Positions 7,296 to 15,800 of a stretch of DNA of 20,808 bases are shown here, piece by piece (positions within the stretch are counted from its first letter, which is position 1; each line of letters starts with the position of its first letter). The notes under the pieces are model-generated. The model was not told the DNA's origin and did no database searches. It saw only the letters and a list, made by a program, of their open reading frames with translations. The position numbers and the translations under genes were made by a program. Source of the DNA: Bacillota bacterium (GTDB lineage: Bacteria; Bacillota; Clostridia; DSM-8532); contig JAEZTB010000054.1 in assembly GCA_023443745.1 (NCBI GenBank), positions 1 through 20,808 of the forward strand. The letters are read 5' to 3'.

Positions 7296-7328
7296 GTGAG
7301 CACTCTATAAAAGGGTGCTCACTGCTTT
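7296..7328 (+). terminator. Intrinsic terminator of the two-component operon
   Basis: GTGAGCAC (7296-7303) pairs with GTGCTCAC (7315-7322), extended by a T-G and a C-G pair, and TGCTTTT follows. It lies 60 bp after the kinase stop codon. Confidence 0.75.
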
Positions 7329-7400
7329 TAAGCAGGTTTTCATTCCCACGGATGCGAAGATCCTGTCTTTAACGGACATGTTTAGATCTCATGGTGTTTG

Positions 7401-7429
7401 TTGACAATAAACTATTGAATGGATACAAT
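7401..7429 (+). promoter_or_regulatory. Strong promoter of the hisS-aspS-lepB operon
   Basis: A perfect -35 TTGACA (7401-7406), a 17-bp spacer and -10 TACAAT (7424-7429). The leader to the hisS ATG is only about 65 nt from the expected start point. That is too short for a T-box, and no T-box core sequence is seen. Confidence 0.8.
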
Positions 7430-7499
7430 TACATCTATGGATTATTGACATAAAAGGCTTACCATCATGAATTGAAGCATCCGACAGGAGTGAAGCAAT

Positions 7500-8762
7500 A
7501 TGCTGACACAGGCACCTAAAGGGACAAGGGATATATTGCCTGAGGACATTTATCAATGGAATTATGTTGAAAACGAGTTCTCAGAGTTATGTAGAAAATT
7601 TGGCTACAATGAAATCCGTATTCCCGTATTTGAGCACACCGAGCTGTTTCAACGCGGCGTAGGGGATACGACGGATATTGTGCAAAAGGAAATGTATACT
7701 TTTCAGGATAAGGGCGGCAGAAGCATTACTCTTCGCCCCGAGGGCACCGCAGGTGTCGTCAGAAGCTATATCGAACATGGCATGGCTTCCCAGCCTCAGC
7801 CTGTCAAGCTGTTTTATCAGATTACCGCTTATCGCTATGAAAATGTTCAAAAAGGACGCTACCGTGAGTTTAATCAATTCGGGGTTGAACTTCTCGGAGC
7901 GGCCGATCCTGCTGCGGATGTTGAAATCATATCCATACTGGCTTTATTTTTTGAGAAGCTTGGTATTAAAAATCTCGTGCTCAACCTTAACAGTATCGGC
8001 TGTCCCACATGCCGTCAGGCTTATAATGAAAAGCTGAGAAGCTTTCTTGCCGACCGCCTGGAGGGAATGTGCAATACCTGTAAGGAGCGGTATGACAGAA
8101 ACCCCATGCGTATTCTGGATTGCAAGGAGGAATCCTGCAAAAAACAGATCAAAGATGCACCTGCACTTCTGGATCACATTTGCGACAATTGCCGGACTCA
8201 TTTTAACGGAGTCTTAGGCAGGCTTGAAGCCATAGGGATTCCCTACAGTATTGACAAAAACATCGTGAGGGGTTTGGACTACTATACCAGGACAGTTTTT
8301 GAGTTTGTCTCCAAAAACATAGGATCCCAGGGTACAGTGTGCGGAGGAGGTCGCTACGATGGGCTCGTTGAAGCCTGCGGCGGAGCACCCACACCCGGTA
8401 TCGGATTTGCTCTGGGTGTTGAACGCTTGCTTCTTGAGATGCAAAGCCAGGGTATTAATATTCCCAAACCGGAAGCACCTGATATTTTTATAGGGGCCAT
8501 TGGAGAAAAGGCGGCGATGGCATGCGAAAAGCTTGCCTGGAAGCTTCGTCAGCATAAAATTACCTGTATAAAGGACATCATGGGTCGAAGCGTCAAGGCA
8601 CAAATGAAGTATGCAGATAAGCTTGGTGTCCGTTATGTGCTTATCATAGGCGATAACGAGATTGAGACCAACAAAGCCCAGCTTAAGGACATGAAAACCG
8701 GTGAAGCCAAGGATATAAGCCTGGATACACTCATTGACAGGCTGGTTAAGAATAAACATTAA
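7500..8762 (+). CDS. hisS: Histidyl-tRNA synthetase
   Basis: A 420-residue class II synthetase that charges tRNA-His. Motif 2 is at about 112-127 (YENVQKGRYREFNQFG). The HisRS-specific RGLDYYTRTVFEF, with R257 as the catalytic arginine, follows, and motif 3 is GIGFALGVER at 300-309. The insertion domain between motifs 2 and 3 has several Cys pairs (CPTC, CNTC, CDNC), as in many Firmicute HisRS. The C-terminal anticodon-binding domain starts at about 325. Length is normal. ATG at 7500 is preceded by AGGAG 9 nt upstream. aspS begins 23 bp after the stop, the common hisS-aspS arrangement in Firmicutes. Confidence 0.97.
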   Translation: MLTQAPKGTRDILPEDIYQWNYVENEFSELCRKFGYNEIRIPVFEHTELFQRGVGDTTDIVQKEMYTFQDKGGRSITLRPEGTAGVVRSYIEHGMASQPQPVKLFYQITAYRYENVQKGRYREFNQFGVELLGAADPAADVEIISILALFFEKLGIKNLVLNLNSIGCPTCRQAYNEKLRSFLADRLEGMCNTCKERYDRNPMRILDCKEESCKKQIKDAPALLDHICDNCRTHFNGVLGRLEAIGIPYSIDKNIVRGLDYYTRTVFEFVSKNIGSQGTVCGGGRYDGLVEACGGAPTPGIGFALGVERLLLEMQSQGINIPKPEAPDIFIGAIGEKAAMACEKLAWKLRQHKITCIKDIMGRSVKAQMKYADKLGVRYVLIIGDNEIETNKAQLKDMKTGEAKDISLDTLIDRLVKNKH

Positions 8763-8785
8763 TTGCTCGATGTTTTGGAGGACGT

Positions 8786-10573
8786 ATGGAGAATATACAG
8801 GGAATGAAAAGAACTCATCGCTGTGCCGAGCTTACTTTAGCTGATGCCGGTAAAGAAGTGGTTTTAATGGGCTGGGTCCAGAAAAGAAGAGACCTGGGAG
8901 CGCTTGTTTTTGTCACCTTAAGAGACAGAAGCAGTATTATTCAGGTCGTATTTAACAGTGAAACCAACCCCGAGCTTCATGAGAAAGCGCTTCAGGTTAG
9001 AAGTGAGTTTGTATTGGCCATTCGAGGCACCTTACAGCTGCGAAGCCCGGAGGCTGTCAACAAAAACATGCCCACCGGTGAGCTGGAGGTTTTGGCAACC
9101 GAGCTTAGAATTTTAAGCAGGAGTGAAACCCCGCCTTTTCACATCGAGGAGGATTCCGGAGCCAACGAGGTTTTGCGGCTAAAGTATCGTTACCTGGACT
9201 TAAGAAGGCCGGACTTACAGAGAAAGCTGATGCTTCGCCACAGGGTGGCCAAAATAGCCAGGGATTATTATGACAGGAACGGCTTTCTGGAAATTGAGAC
9301 CCCTGTACTTACCAAGAGCACACCTGAAGGAGCCCGCGACTATTTGGTTCCCAGCCGTGTTCATCCTGGCAAATTCTTTGCACTGCCTCAGTCACCCCAG
9401 CTTTTTAAGCAGCTTCTGATGGTGTCAGGCTATGACCGTTACATGCAAATTACAAAATGCTTCAGAGATGAGGACTTAAGGGCTGACCGCCAGCCCGAGT
9501 TTACCCAGATCGACCTTGAAATGAGCTTCGTTGACGTTGAGGATGTTATCAAGGTCAATGAAGGCTTTATTCAAAAGGCATTTAAGGATACACTCAATAT
9601 TGACATCCCTGTGCCCTTTAAACGGCTGACCTTTTATGAGGCCATGGCACGTTTCGGTTCCGATAAACCGGATACCCGGTTTGATCTGGAGCTTATGGAT
9701 GTATCCGATTTAGCTGAGACATCAGGATTTAAGGTTTTTCAGGATGCTATCGCCGCAGGGGGTAGCGTACGAGCCTTAAATGCCAAGGGAGCAGGAGCCT
9801 CCTTTTCCAGAAAAGAAATCGACGCACTTGGAGAAGTGGTTAAGACTTATAAGGCGAAAGGCCTTGCATGGATTGTCGTTGAAGAAAGCGGCCTGAAGTC
9901 TCCTATTGCCAAATTTCTTTCAGAAACTGAAGCCGCAGCGCTATTAGAGCGTCTTGGCGCCCAAAAAGGTGATCTTTTATTATTTGTGGCCGATAAGGAT
10001 GAAATTGTATGCGACAGCCTGGGGCATCTGCGTCTGTTATTGGGAGAAAAGCTCAATCTCATTGACCATGACCGCTATGATGTCCTATGGGTTACTGAGT
10101 TCCCGCTCTTGGAACGAGATGAGGAAGAAAACCGCTGGGTAGCCAAGCATCATCCCTTTACATCACCTATGGATGAGGATATTGAGTATTTGGATACCGA
10201 TCCAAAAAGGGTCAGGGCCAAAGCTTATGATATTGTCTTAAACGGCTATGAGATTGGCGGAGGAAGCATCCGAATCCATAACCAGGAGCTTCAGAAGAAG
10301 ATGTTTAATCTTATTGGCTTTACCGATGAACAAGCCAGGGAACGCTTCGGCTTTCTTCTGGAGGCGTTCAAATATGGAACACCGCCCCACGGTGGTTTGG
10401 CCTTTGGCTTGGACAGATTGGTCATGCTTCTTTCCAAAACTGATAATATCCGTGATGTTATTGCCTTCCCCAAGGTTCAAAATGCATCGGATCTCATGAC
10501 TAATGCCCCGGATTATGTAGATGACAAGCAGCTTAAGGAGCTTTCTATCAAGACGGTGGACGATCGTGAGTAA
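8786..10573 (+). CDS. aspS: Aspartyl-tRNA synthetase, bacterial type
   Basis: A 595-residue class II synthetase. It has an N-terminal OB anticodon-binding domain (residues about 10-110, with GWVQKRRDLGALVF), motif 2 with R227 in KCFRDEDLRADRQPEF, and the bacterial GAD insertion at about 295-420. Motif 3 is GGLAFGLDRLVML, with R544. The QSPQLFKQLLM flexible loop and the TPEGARDY motif are present. Leucine at the RRDLG position in the OB domain is, as I recall, the residue associated with tRNA-Asp-discriminating enzymes (histidine in non-discriminating ones); this is only suggestive. GGAGG precedes the ATG. The last 8 nt overlap the lepB start, so the three genes form one operon. Confidence 0.97.
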   Translation: MENIQGMKRTHRCAELTLADAGKEVVLMGWVQKRRDLGALVFVTLRDRSSIIQVVFNSETNPELHEKALQVRSEFVLAIRGTLQLRSPEAVNKNMPTGELEVLATELRILSRSETPPFHIEEDSGANEVLRLKYRYLDLRRPDLQRKLMLRHRVAKIARDYYDRNGFLEIETPVLTKSTPEGARDYLVPSRVHPGKFFALPQSPQLFKQLLMVSGYDRYMQITKCFRDEDLRADRQPEFTQIDLEMSFVDVEDVIKVNEGFIQKAFKDTLNIDIPVPFKRLTFYEAMARFGSDKPDTRFDLELMDVSDLAETSGFKVFQDAIAAGGSVRALNAKGAGASFSRKEIDALGEVVKTYKAKGLAWIVVEESGLKSPIAKFLSETEAAALLERLGAQKGDLLLFVADKDEIVCDSLGHLRLLLGEKLNLIDHDRYDVLWVTEFPLLERDEEENRWVAKHHPFTSPMDEDIEYLDTDPKRVRAKAYDIVLNGYEIGGGSIRIHNQELQKKMFNLIGFTDEQARERFGFLLEAFKYGTPPHGGLAFGLDRLVMLLSKTDNIRDVIAFPKVQNASDLMTNAPDYVDDKQLKELSIKTVDDRE

Positions 10574-11111
10574 AGAGCTTAGGAAGAATATTTTTGACTG
10601 GGTTTTGCATATTGTTGTAGCGATTGCCCTGGGCGTTGTCATTATTGTGTATGTTGGGCGACTGACCATAGTGGATGGCAATTCCATGGCACCTACACTT
10701 CAAAACCAAAATGTCGTCATTATTGAGAGCCTGACCCAGCGATTTGGTACCATCAAGCCGGGAGATATCGTGGTATTGAAAATACCCGAGCTGTTGGACG
10801 GACACAAAAAATATGCCATCAAGCGTATTATTGCAGTAGAAAACCAGCGTGTGGAAATCCGGGACGGAAAGGTTTTTGTGGACGGTACCGCGCTTATAGA
10901 AGGTTATATTAATGGCGAGTCAACCACAACCAGTGACTCCATGTACGCTGATGTGACTGTCCCAAAAGGCTGCATCTATGTTCTGGGGGACAACAGAATA
11001 CCCGATAAAAGCCGTGACAGCAGGACCTTCGGTGCTGTCAATGCAGACCGGATTGTAGGGAAGTGCTGGATCAGGTTATTTCCCTTCAGCGAAGCCGGGC
11101 CTGTAAGGTAA
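10566..11111 (+). CDS. lepB: Type I signal peptidase
   Basis: A 181-residue membrane serine protease that removes signal peptides from exported proteins. It has a short cytoplasmic start, one TM helix (about 11-31), then the catalytic domain outside. Box B is DGNSMAPTL with the nucleophile S40. Box D is YAIKRIIA with the general base K86. Box E is VLGDNRIPDKSRDSRTFG (139-156). Size and single TM fit the Gram-positive SipS type. The frame is open back to an ATG at 10521, but that would add 15 residues buried in aspS. GTG at 10566 follows GGTGG at good spacing and gives a normal N-terminus, so I chose it. It overlaps aspS by 8 nt and is the last gene of the operon. Confidence 0.93.
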   Translation: MSKELRKNIFDWVLHIVVAIALGVVIIVYVGRLTIVDGNSMAPTLQNQNVVIIESLTQRFGTIKPGDIVVLKIPELLDGHKKYAIKRIIAVENQRVEIRDGKVFVDGTALIEGYINGESTTTSDSMYADVTVPKGCIYVLGDNRIPDKSRDSRTFGAVNADRIVGKCWIRLFPFSEAGPVR

Positions 11112-11139
11112 TTCTTCTGGTTAAATAAATAGCAAAACG

Positions 11140-11174
11140 AAAAGAGGCGACTTATCGAAGTCAGCCTCTTTTTT
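11140..11174. terminator. Bidirectional terminator between lepB and the serine hydrolase gene
   Basis: AAAAGAGGC-GACTT (11140-11153) pairs with AAGTC-a-GCCTCTTTT (11158-11172), a 14-bp stem with a single bulged A and a tetraloop, ending in six T's on the plus strand and flanked by A's for the minus strand. It serves two converging genes. Confidence 0.88.
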
Positions 11175-11180
11175 GCCTGT

Positions 11181-12629
11181 TTACTCAATTGAAACAGCCC
11201 TTAGATTGAATAATTCTTCTGCCCCAAAGCTGACATTGATCCGGCCATTAAGGGTCAAACCTTCATCATTAAAGCCGATACTTAGAGTAACACAGAATGG
11301 CGATTCTATGTAGCGAATGGTGACCAACAGCAAATCTTCCTTTTCCCATGTAAAACCGCTCAAAATGGGACAAGTCTTATTGCCCTCACCAGGAATATCA
11401 ACTAACGATGTTGTGGATGGGAGCCAGAAATGTTTTCCGGCTTCGACGGCATCCGGGCCCCTGTCGCCGTCCAGGGTAATGGTGAGCTTGTCATCCTTTA
11501 ACCTCAGCGAGAGTCTTTCATAACTGGATTGGTTTTTATCAAACAGGTAGAGTATGCCCGATTCTAGCTTTTGCTCCAGCGGAGAATATTTCATCTTCAT
11601 GGGAGGCGCAAGGAAAAGGTTCTCGAGCCTGTCATGAAGTATGGGGTAGAAGGAGGATGGTGAAAGCTTTTCATCCCCAAAAGCCGGTACCAGGTGCTCA
11701 TGTATCAGGTCCATTACTGCCTGCATATCCTTGACTGCACTGGTAATAGCAATCACAGCATTCTTCTCAGGAAAGACTATGCAATATTGACCAAAGGCAC
11801 CATCACCACGATAAGCGTTTCCCTGACATCGCCAGAACTGATAACCGTAGCCCTGCTTCCAGTCCGGGTAGCCATTTTCAGCATTGGAAATCTGGCTCTT
11901 TGTAGCTTCTTCAACCCATGCTGAAGGAATAATCTGATGACCGTTGAGCATGCCTTTTTGGAGATAGAGAAGGCCAAACTTCAAAATGTCTTCGGTCTTA
12001 AGAGTTAATCCGAAGCCGCCTGTGCTGTAGCCTCTGGGGCAGGTTGCCCATGAAGGCCTTTCAATGCCAAGAGGCTCGAAGAGTCTTGGCATAAGATAAT
12101 CACGGGTTGTTTTGCCTGTCAGGCGGGTTATAATGACGGAAAGCATATAGGTAGCCAGGGTATTGTAGAGAAAATGAGTACCGGGCTCATAAGTCAAAGG
12201 TGCTTCAAAAAAGGCCTTAGCCCAATTTCCATCAGGCCTTCCGACAAAAGTGGGTTCTTCTTTATGACCTGTACTCATGGATAACAGATGCTTGATTTTT
12301 AGCTTTTTAAATTTTTCATCCATATTCTGTGGAAGTTGTTCAGGAAAATAATTAATAACCGGATCCTCTACAGTCAGAAGGCCTTCATGGACAGCCAGGC
12401 CGATAGCGGTTGAGGTAAAGCTCTTACTTAAGGAAAACAGCATGTGGGGGAGATCCTTCCGATAGGGTGACCACCAGGCTTCAGCCGCAACTGTACCGTT
12501 TCTCAGAAGCATAAAGCTGTGAAATTCGATCTGATGCTGATCTAAAGAATCAAGAAATGACAGGATTTTTGAGGAGTCAATGCCCTGCTCTTCAGGGGTT
12601 GATCGGGGCAACGCATAAGAAAGAGCCAT
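11181..12629 (-). CDS. Serine beta-lactamase-like hydrolase (class C / esterase family)
   Basis: A 482-residue protein with a beta-lactamase/transpeptidase-like domain (about 10-310). The SxxK motif is S66-L-S-K69 in FSLSKSFTS, which is the nucleophile and base. The second motif is Y155-N-T in HFLYNTLATYML, where the usual form is YxN. GAFGQYCIVFPEKN at about 289-302 takes the place of the KTG/HxG strand. There is no signal peptide or TM helix, so it should be cytoplasmic, which argues for an esterase or peptidase-like role rather than antibiotic resistance. Residues about 330-482 form a second beta-rich domain I do not recognise. The ATG start at 12627-12629 has AAAGGATGG upstream. It is a single-gene transcript that converges on lepB and diverges from polC. 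Substrate unknown. Confidence 0.88.
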   Translation of the reverse strand: MALSYALPRSTPEEQGIDSSKILSFLDSLDQHQIEFHSFMLLRNGTVAAEAWWSPYRKDLPHMLFSLSKSFTSTAIGLAVHEGLLTVEDPVINYFPEQLPQNMDEKFKKLKIKHLLSMSTGHKEEPTFVGRPDGNWAKAFFEAPLTYEPGTHFLYNTLATYMLSVIITRLTGKTTRDYLMPRLFEPLGIERPSWATCPRGYSTGGFGLTLKTEDILKFGLLYLQKGMLNGHQIIPSAWVEEATKSQISNAENGYPDWKQGYGYQFWRCQGNAYRGDGAFGQYCIVFPEKNAVIAITSAVKDMQAVMDLIHEHLVPAFGDEKLSPSSFYPILHDRLENLFLAPPMKMKYSPLEQKLESGILYLFDKNQSSYERLSLRLKDDKLTITLDGDRGPDAVEAGKHFWLPSTTSLVDIPGEGNKTCPILSGFTWEKEDLLLVTIRYIESPFCVTLSIGFNDEGLTLNGRINVSFGAEELFNLRAVSIE

Positions 12630-12853
12630 AATTCGACCATCCTTTCATTATTGGAAGAATAGGGGATATCTTCAATATACCATAATGAAAATAAGATTGC
12701 ATCGGACCAAGTTGAAAAACACTTCGTTCCGCCCTGTTTTCCAAAGCTCCCCTATGATAAAATAGGATGAGCATAAAGTATACTCCTAAGGAGCAATCGA
12801 AATATCGATCATCCCCAAAGATGAAAATTTGAAGACACGAAAGGAAGTACCTG

Positions 12854-15800
12854 ATGGATAGAGACGTTCTCAAAAAGTCGACCCTTTGCGAGGCGTTCAA
12901 AGGCGTCATAGAAAAAGAAAAGCTTCAAAACGAGTTTGCAAGGGCTTTTATAACCGGCCTTTGTTACCATAAAGCCGAAAGAAAAATTGAAATGCAAATC
13001 GAATGTCACGACTGTGTCAAGCCCGATCAGATTAAACAACTGGAACGGGCTATTTCAGAGCATTTTGCAACAACGGTCAATGTTCAGCCGGGTTTTTTGA
13101 ACGTATTAACTGATGAGATCCAGGACTGGCATAAAGAGTTCCTCTTAAATCATGTTCAATGTGAGAAAGAGCCGATGTTCCACTTTTTAGAGGGAGCGGA
13201 TTTCACGCTGTCAGGCCGTAATTTAAAAGTGAGTCTGAAAAACCATTCCTCAGCCATTCTTTCAAAAGCCGGTGTGGGGCGTTGCCTGGAAGAAGCCATG
13301 GCAGCATTGTTTGACCGTGAGATCAAGGTCAGCTTTATTGATGCACCCAATCATATAAAAACTGTGGATTATATCACCGAAAAGAAAGAGGAAGAGGCTC
13401 GCGTGGTTGCGGAAATGATGGCAAGCCTACCTGAGCCCGATCCACAGAAAACTGCGGCTAACGCCATAAAACCTTCAAACCAGGCTTCTAGCCCTGATAA
13501 CGGTTACAGTAAATATAAGTCACAGAAAAGGACCTCCCGCAATCAATCGGGCCCCCAGGATCCAAACCTCATATACGGCCGAGGCATTAAGGGGCAGGTC
13601 ATCAAGATGAACCATGTTGATACCAATTCGGGGCAGGTGGTTATTGAAGGGCAGGTTTTAAAATCAGACCAAAGGGTGCTCAAGTCAGGGAGGACGCTCG
13701 TAACCTTTGATATAACCGATTTTTCATCGTCCCTAACCTGCAAGCTTTTTCCCAATGAAGATGATCTTCCCGTCATCACGGAAAAACTGGTGAAGGGTCA
13801 GCATATCCGAATAAACGGCGAAGCCCAGTATGATATGTACGCCAAGGAACTGGTGGTGCTGGCCAGGGACATCCTTCTCATTACCGTGGAAAAAGAGGCT
13901 CGTTGCGATAACGCCCCGGTAAAGAGGGTGGAGCTTCATTTACATACACAAATGAGCCAGTTGGATGCCATAAGTCCCACCAAGGATATGATCAAGCGGG
14001 CAGCCAAATGGGGGCACAAGGCCGTAGCCATTACAGACCACGGAGTGGTGCAGGCGTACCCCGAGGCTCAGGATATCGCCAAGGACCTTAAAAAGAAGCA
14101 GGACAAGGATATCAAGGTCCTGTATGGCATTGAAAGCTATTTTATTGCGGAAGAGAGACTCAATGCCAAGGGGGAAATTGATCACAGGAACTGTGACACC
14201 TATCACGCCGTTATACTGGTTAAGAACCAAACAGGCTTGAAAAATCTGTATCGCATTGTTTCAGAAAGTCATTTAAAGTATTTTTACAAAAAGCCCCGGC
14301 TTCCCAAGTCACTCTTTGATCAATACCGGGAAGGACTCATCATAGGAAGTGCCTGCGAGGCGGGCGAACTCTTTCAGGCCATATTGAAGGGTGCTCCCCA
14401 GGAGGAACTGGATCGTATAGGGAACTATTATGATTATCTTGAGATTCAGCCGGTAGGCAATAACCGATTTCTTGTGAGAAATGGCTTGGTTCCTGATGAC
14501 GAAGGTCTTAAGGATTTGAATCGCAGAATCGTTGAATTGGGAGAACGGCTTAATAAGCCTGTTGTAGCCACATGCGACGTTCATTTCCTTGACCCGGACG
14601 ATGCTATCTACCGTGAGATTCTCCAGGCAGGCCAGGGGTATACCGATGCTGCCTATCAGGCTCCCATATATTTCAGGACCACAGAGGAAATGCTGGAGGA
14701 GTTTGCCTATCTGGGCCAGGAAAAGGCCTATGAGGTAGTGGTTACCAATACCAATCAAATAGCTGATGAAATTGAGCATGTTCAGCCTATTCCAAGTGGT
14801 ACATTCCCTCCTCATATAGATGGCGCTGAGGAGGATATCAAGCGCATGAGTGAGGAAAAAGTAACAGAGCTCTATGGAGATCCGTTGCCCGAGCTCGTTC
14901 GTGCCAGGGTTGACCGGGAGCTCAATTCAATTATCAAAAACGGTTTCTCGGTAATGTACATCATTGCTCAGAAATTGGTTAAGAAATCCCTGGACGACGG
15001 TTATCTGGTAGGCTCACGAGGTTCGGTAGGCTCAAGCTTTGTAGCCTATCTTATTGGCATTACGGAGGTTAATTCATTACCTTCCCATTATCGGTGCGGC
15101 GACTGCAAATACTCCGAGTTCTTCGACAAGGACGAGAGTGTCGCCTGTGGCTTCGACTTGCCCGAAAAAAATTGCCCTGTTTGTGGAAGCCCGCTTATTA
15201 AGGATGGCTATGATATACCCTTTGAAACCTTTCTAGGTTTTGATGGCGATAAAGAACCCGATATTGACTTGAATTTCTCGGGAGAATATCAATCCAAAGC
15301 TCACAAATATACCGAGGAGCTTTTTGGAGAGGGGTATACCTTCAAAGCAGGCACCATTGCCACCATAGCCGATAAAACCGCCTACGGCTTTGTAAAGAAG
15401 TTCTTGGATGAGCAGCAGGTGATAGGCACCCGTGCCGAGATTGAGCGCTTAGCTTCAGGCTGCACAGGTATTAAAAGAACAACGGGCCAACATCCCGGTG
15501 GGGTTATGATCGTACCCCGCAATAAGGAAATTTATGATTTTACACCCATTCAGAGACCTGCCGACGATACGAGCTCAGATATCATTACGACGCACTTCGA
15601 TTATCATTCTATCAGCGGCCGTATCCTGAAGCTTGATATACTTGGCCATGACGATCCCACGGTTATCCGTATGCTGGAGGATCTCACCGGTGTTGATCCC
15701 CAGACCATACCCATTGGTGAAAAACGGACCATGGGCATTTTCTCGAGCACCGAGCCCCTGGGTGTGACCCCTGAGGACATTAACAGTCCGGTTGGGACCT

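Noticed and set aside
7237..7499. Possible T-box riboswitch before hisS
   Set aside because: The strong promoter at 7401-7429 leaves only about 65 nt of leader, no T-box core or antiterminator is seen, and the only clear hairpin (7296-7328) lies upstream and fits a terminator of the kinase gene.
8214..8759. 181-codon open frame on the minus strand inside hisS
   Set aside because: hisS on the plus strand has all the synthetase motifs; the opposite frame shows no domain, ribosome binding site or plausible composition.
10521..10565. Longer lepB beginning at ATG 10521
   Set aside because: The added residues only re-read aspS in another frame, and the GTG at 10566 has a ribosome binding site and yields the normal N-terminus.
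12630..12853. Gene or clear promoter between the hydrolase gene and polC
   Set aside because: No open frame with a start site is seen. AT-rich -10-like strings exist on both strands, but none has a convincing -35. A short dyad CTCC-TAA-GGAG (12783-12793) was noted without further support.
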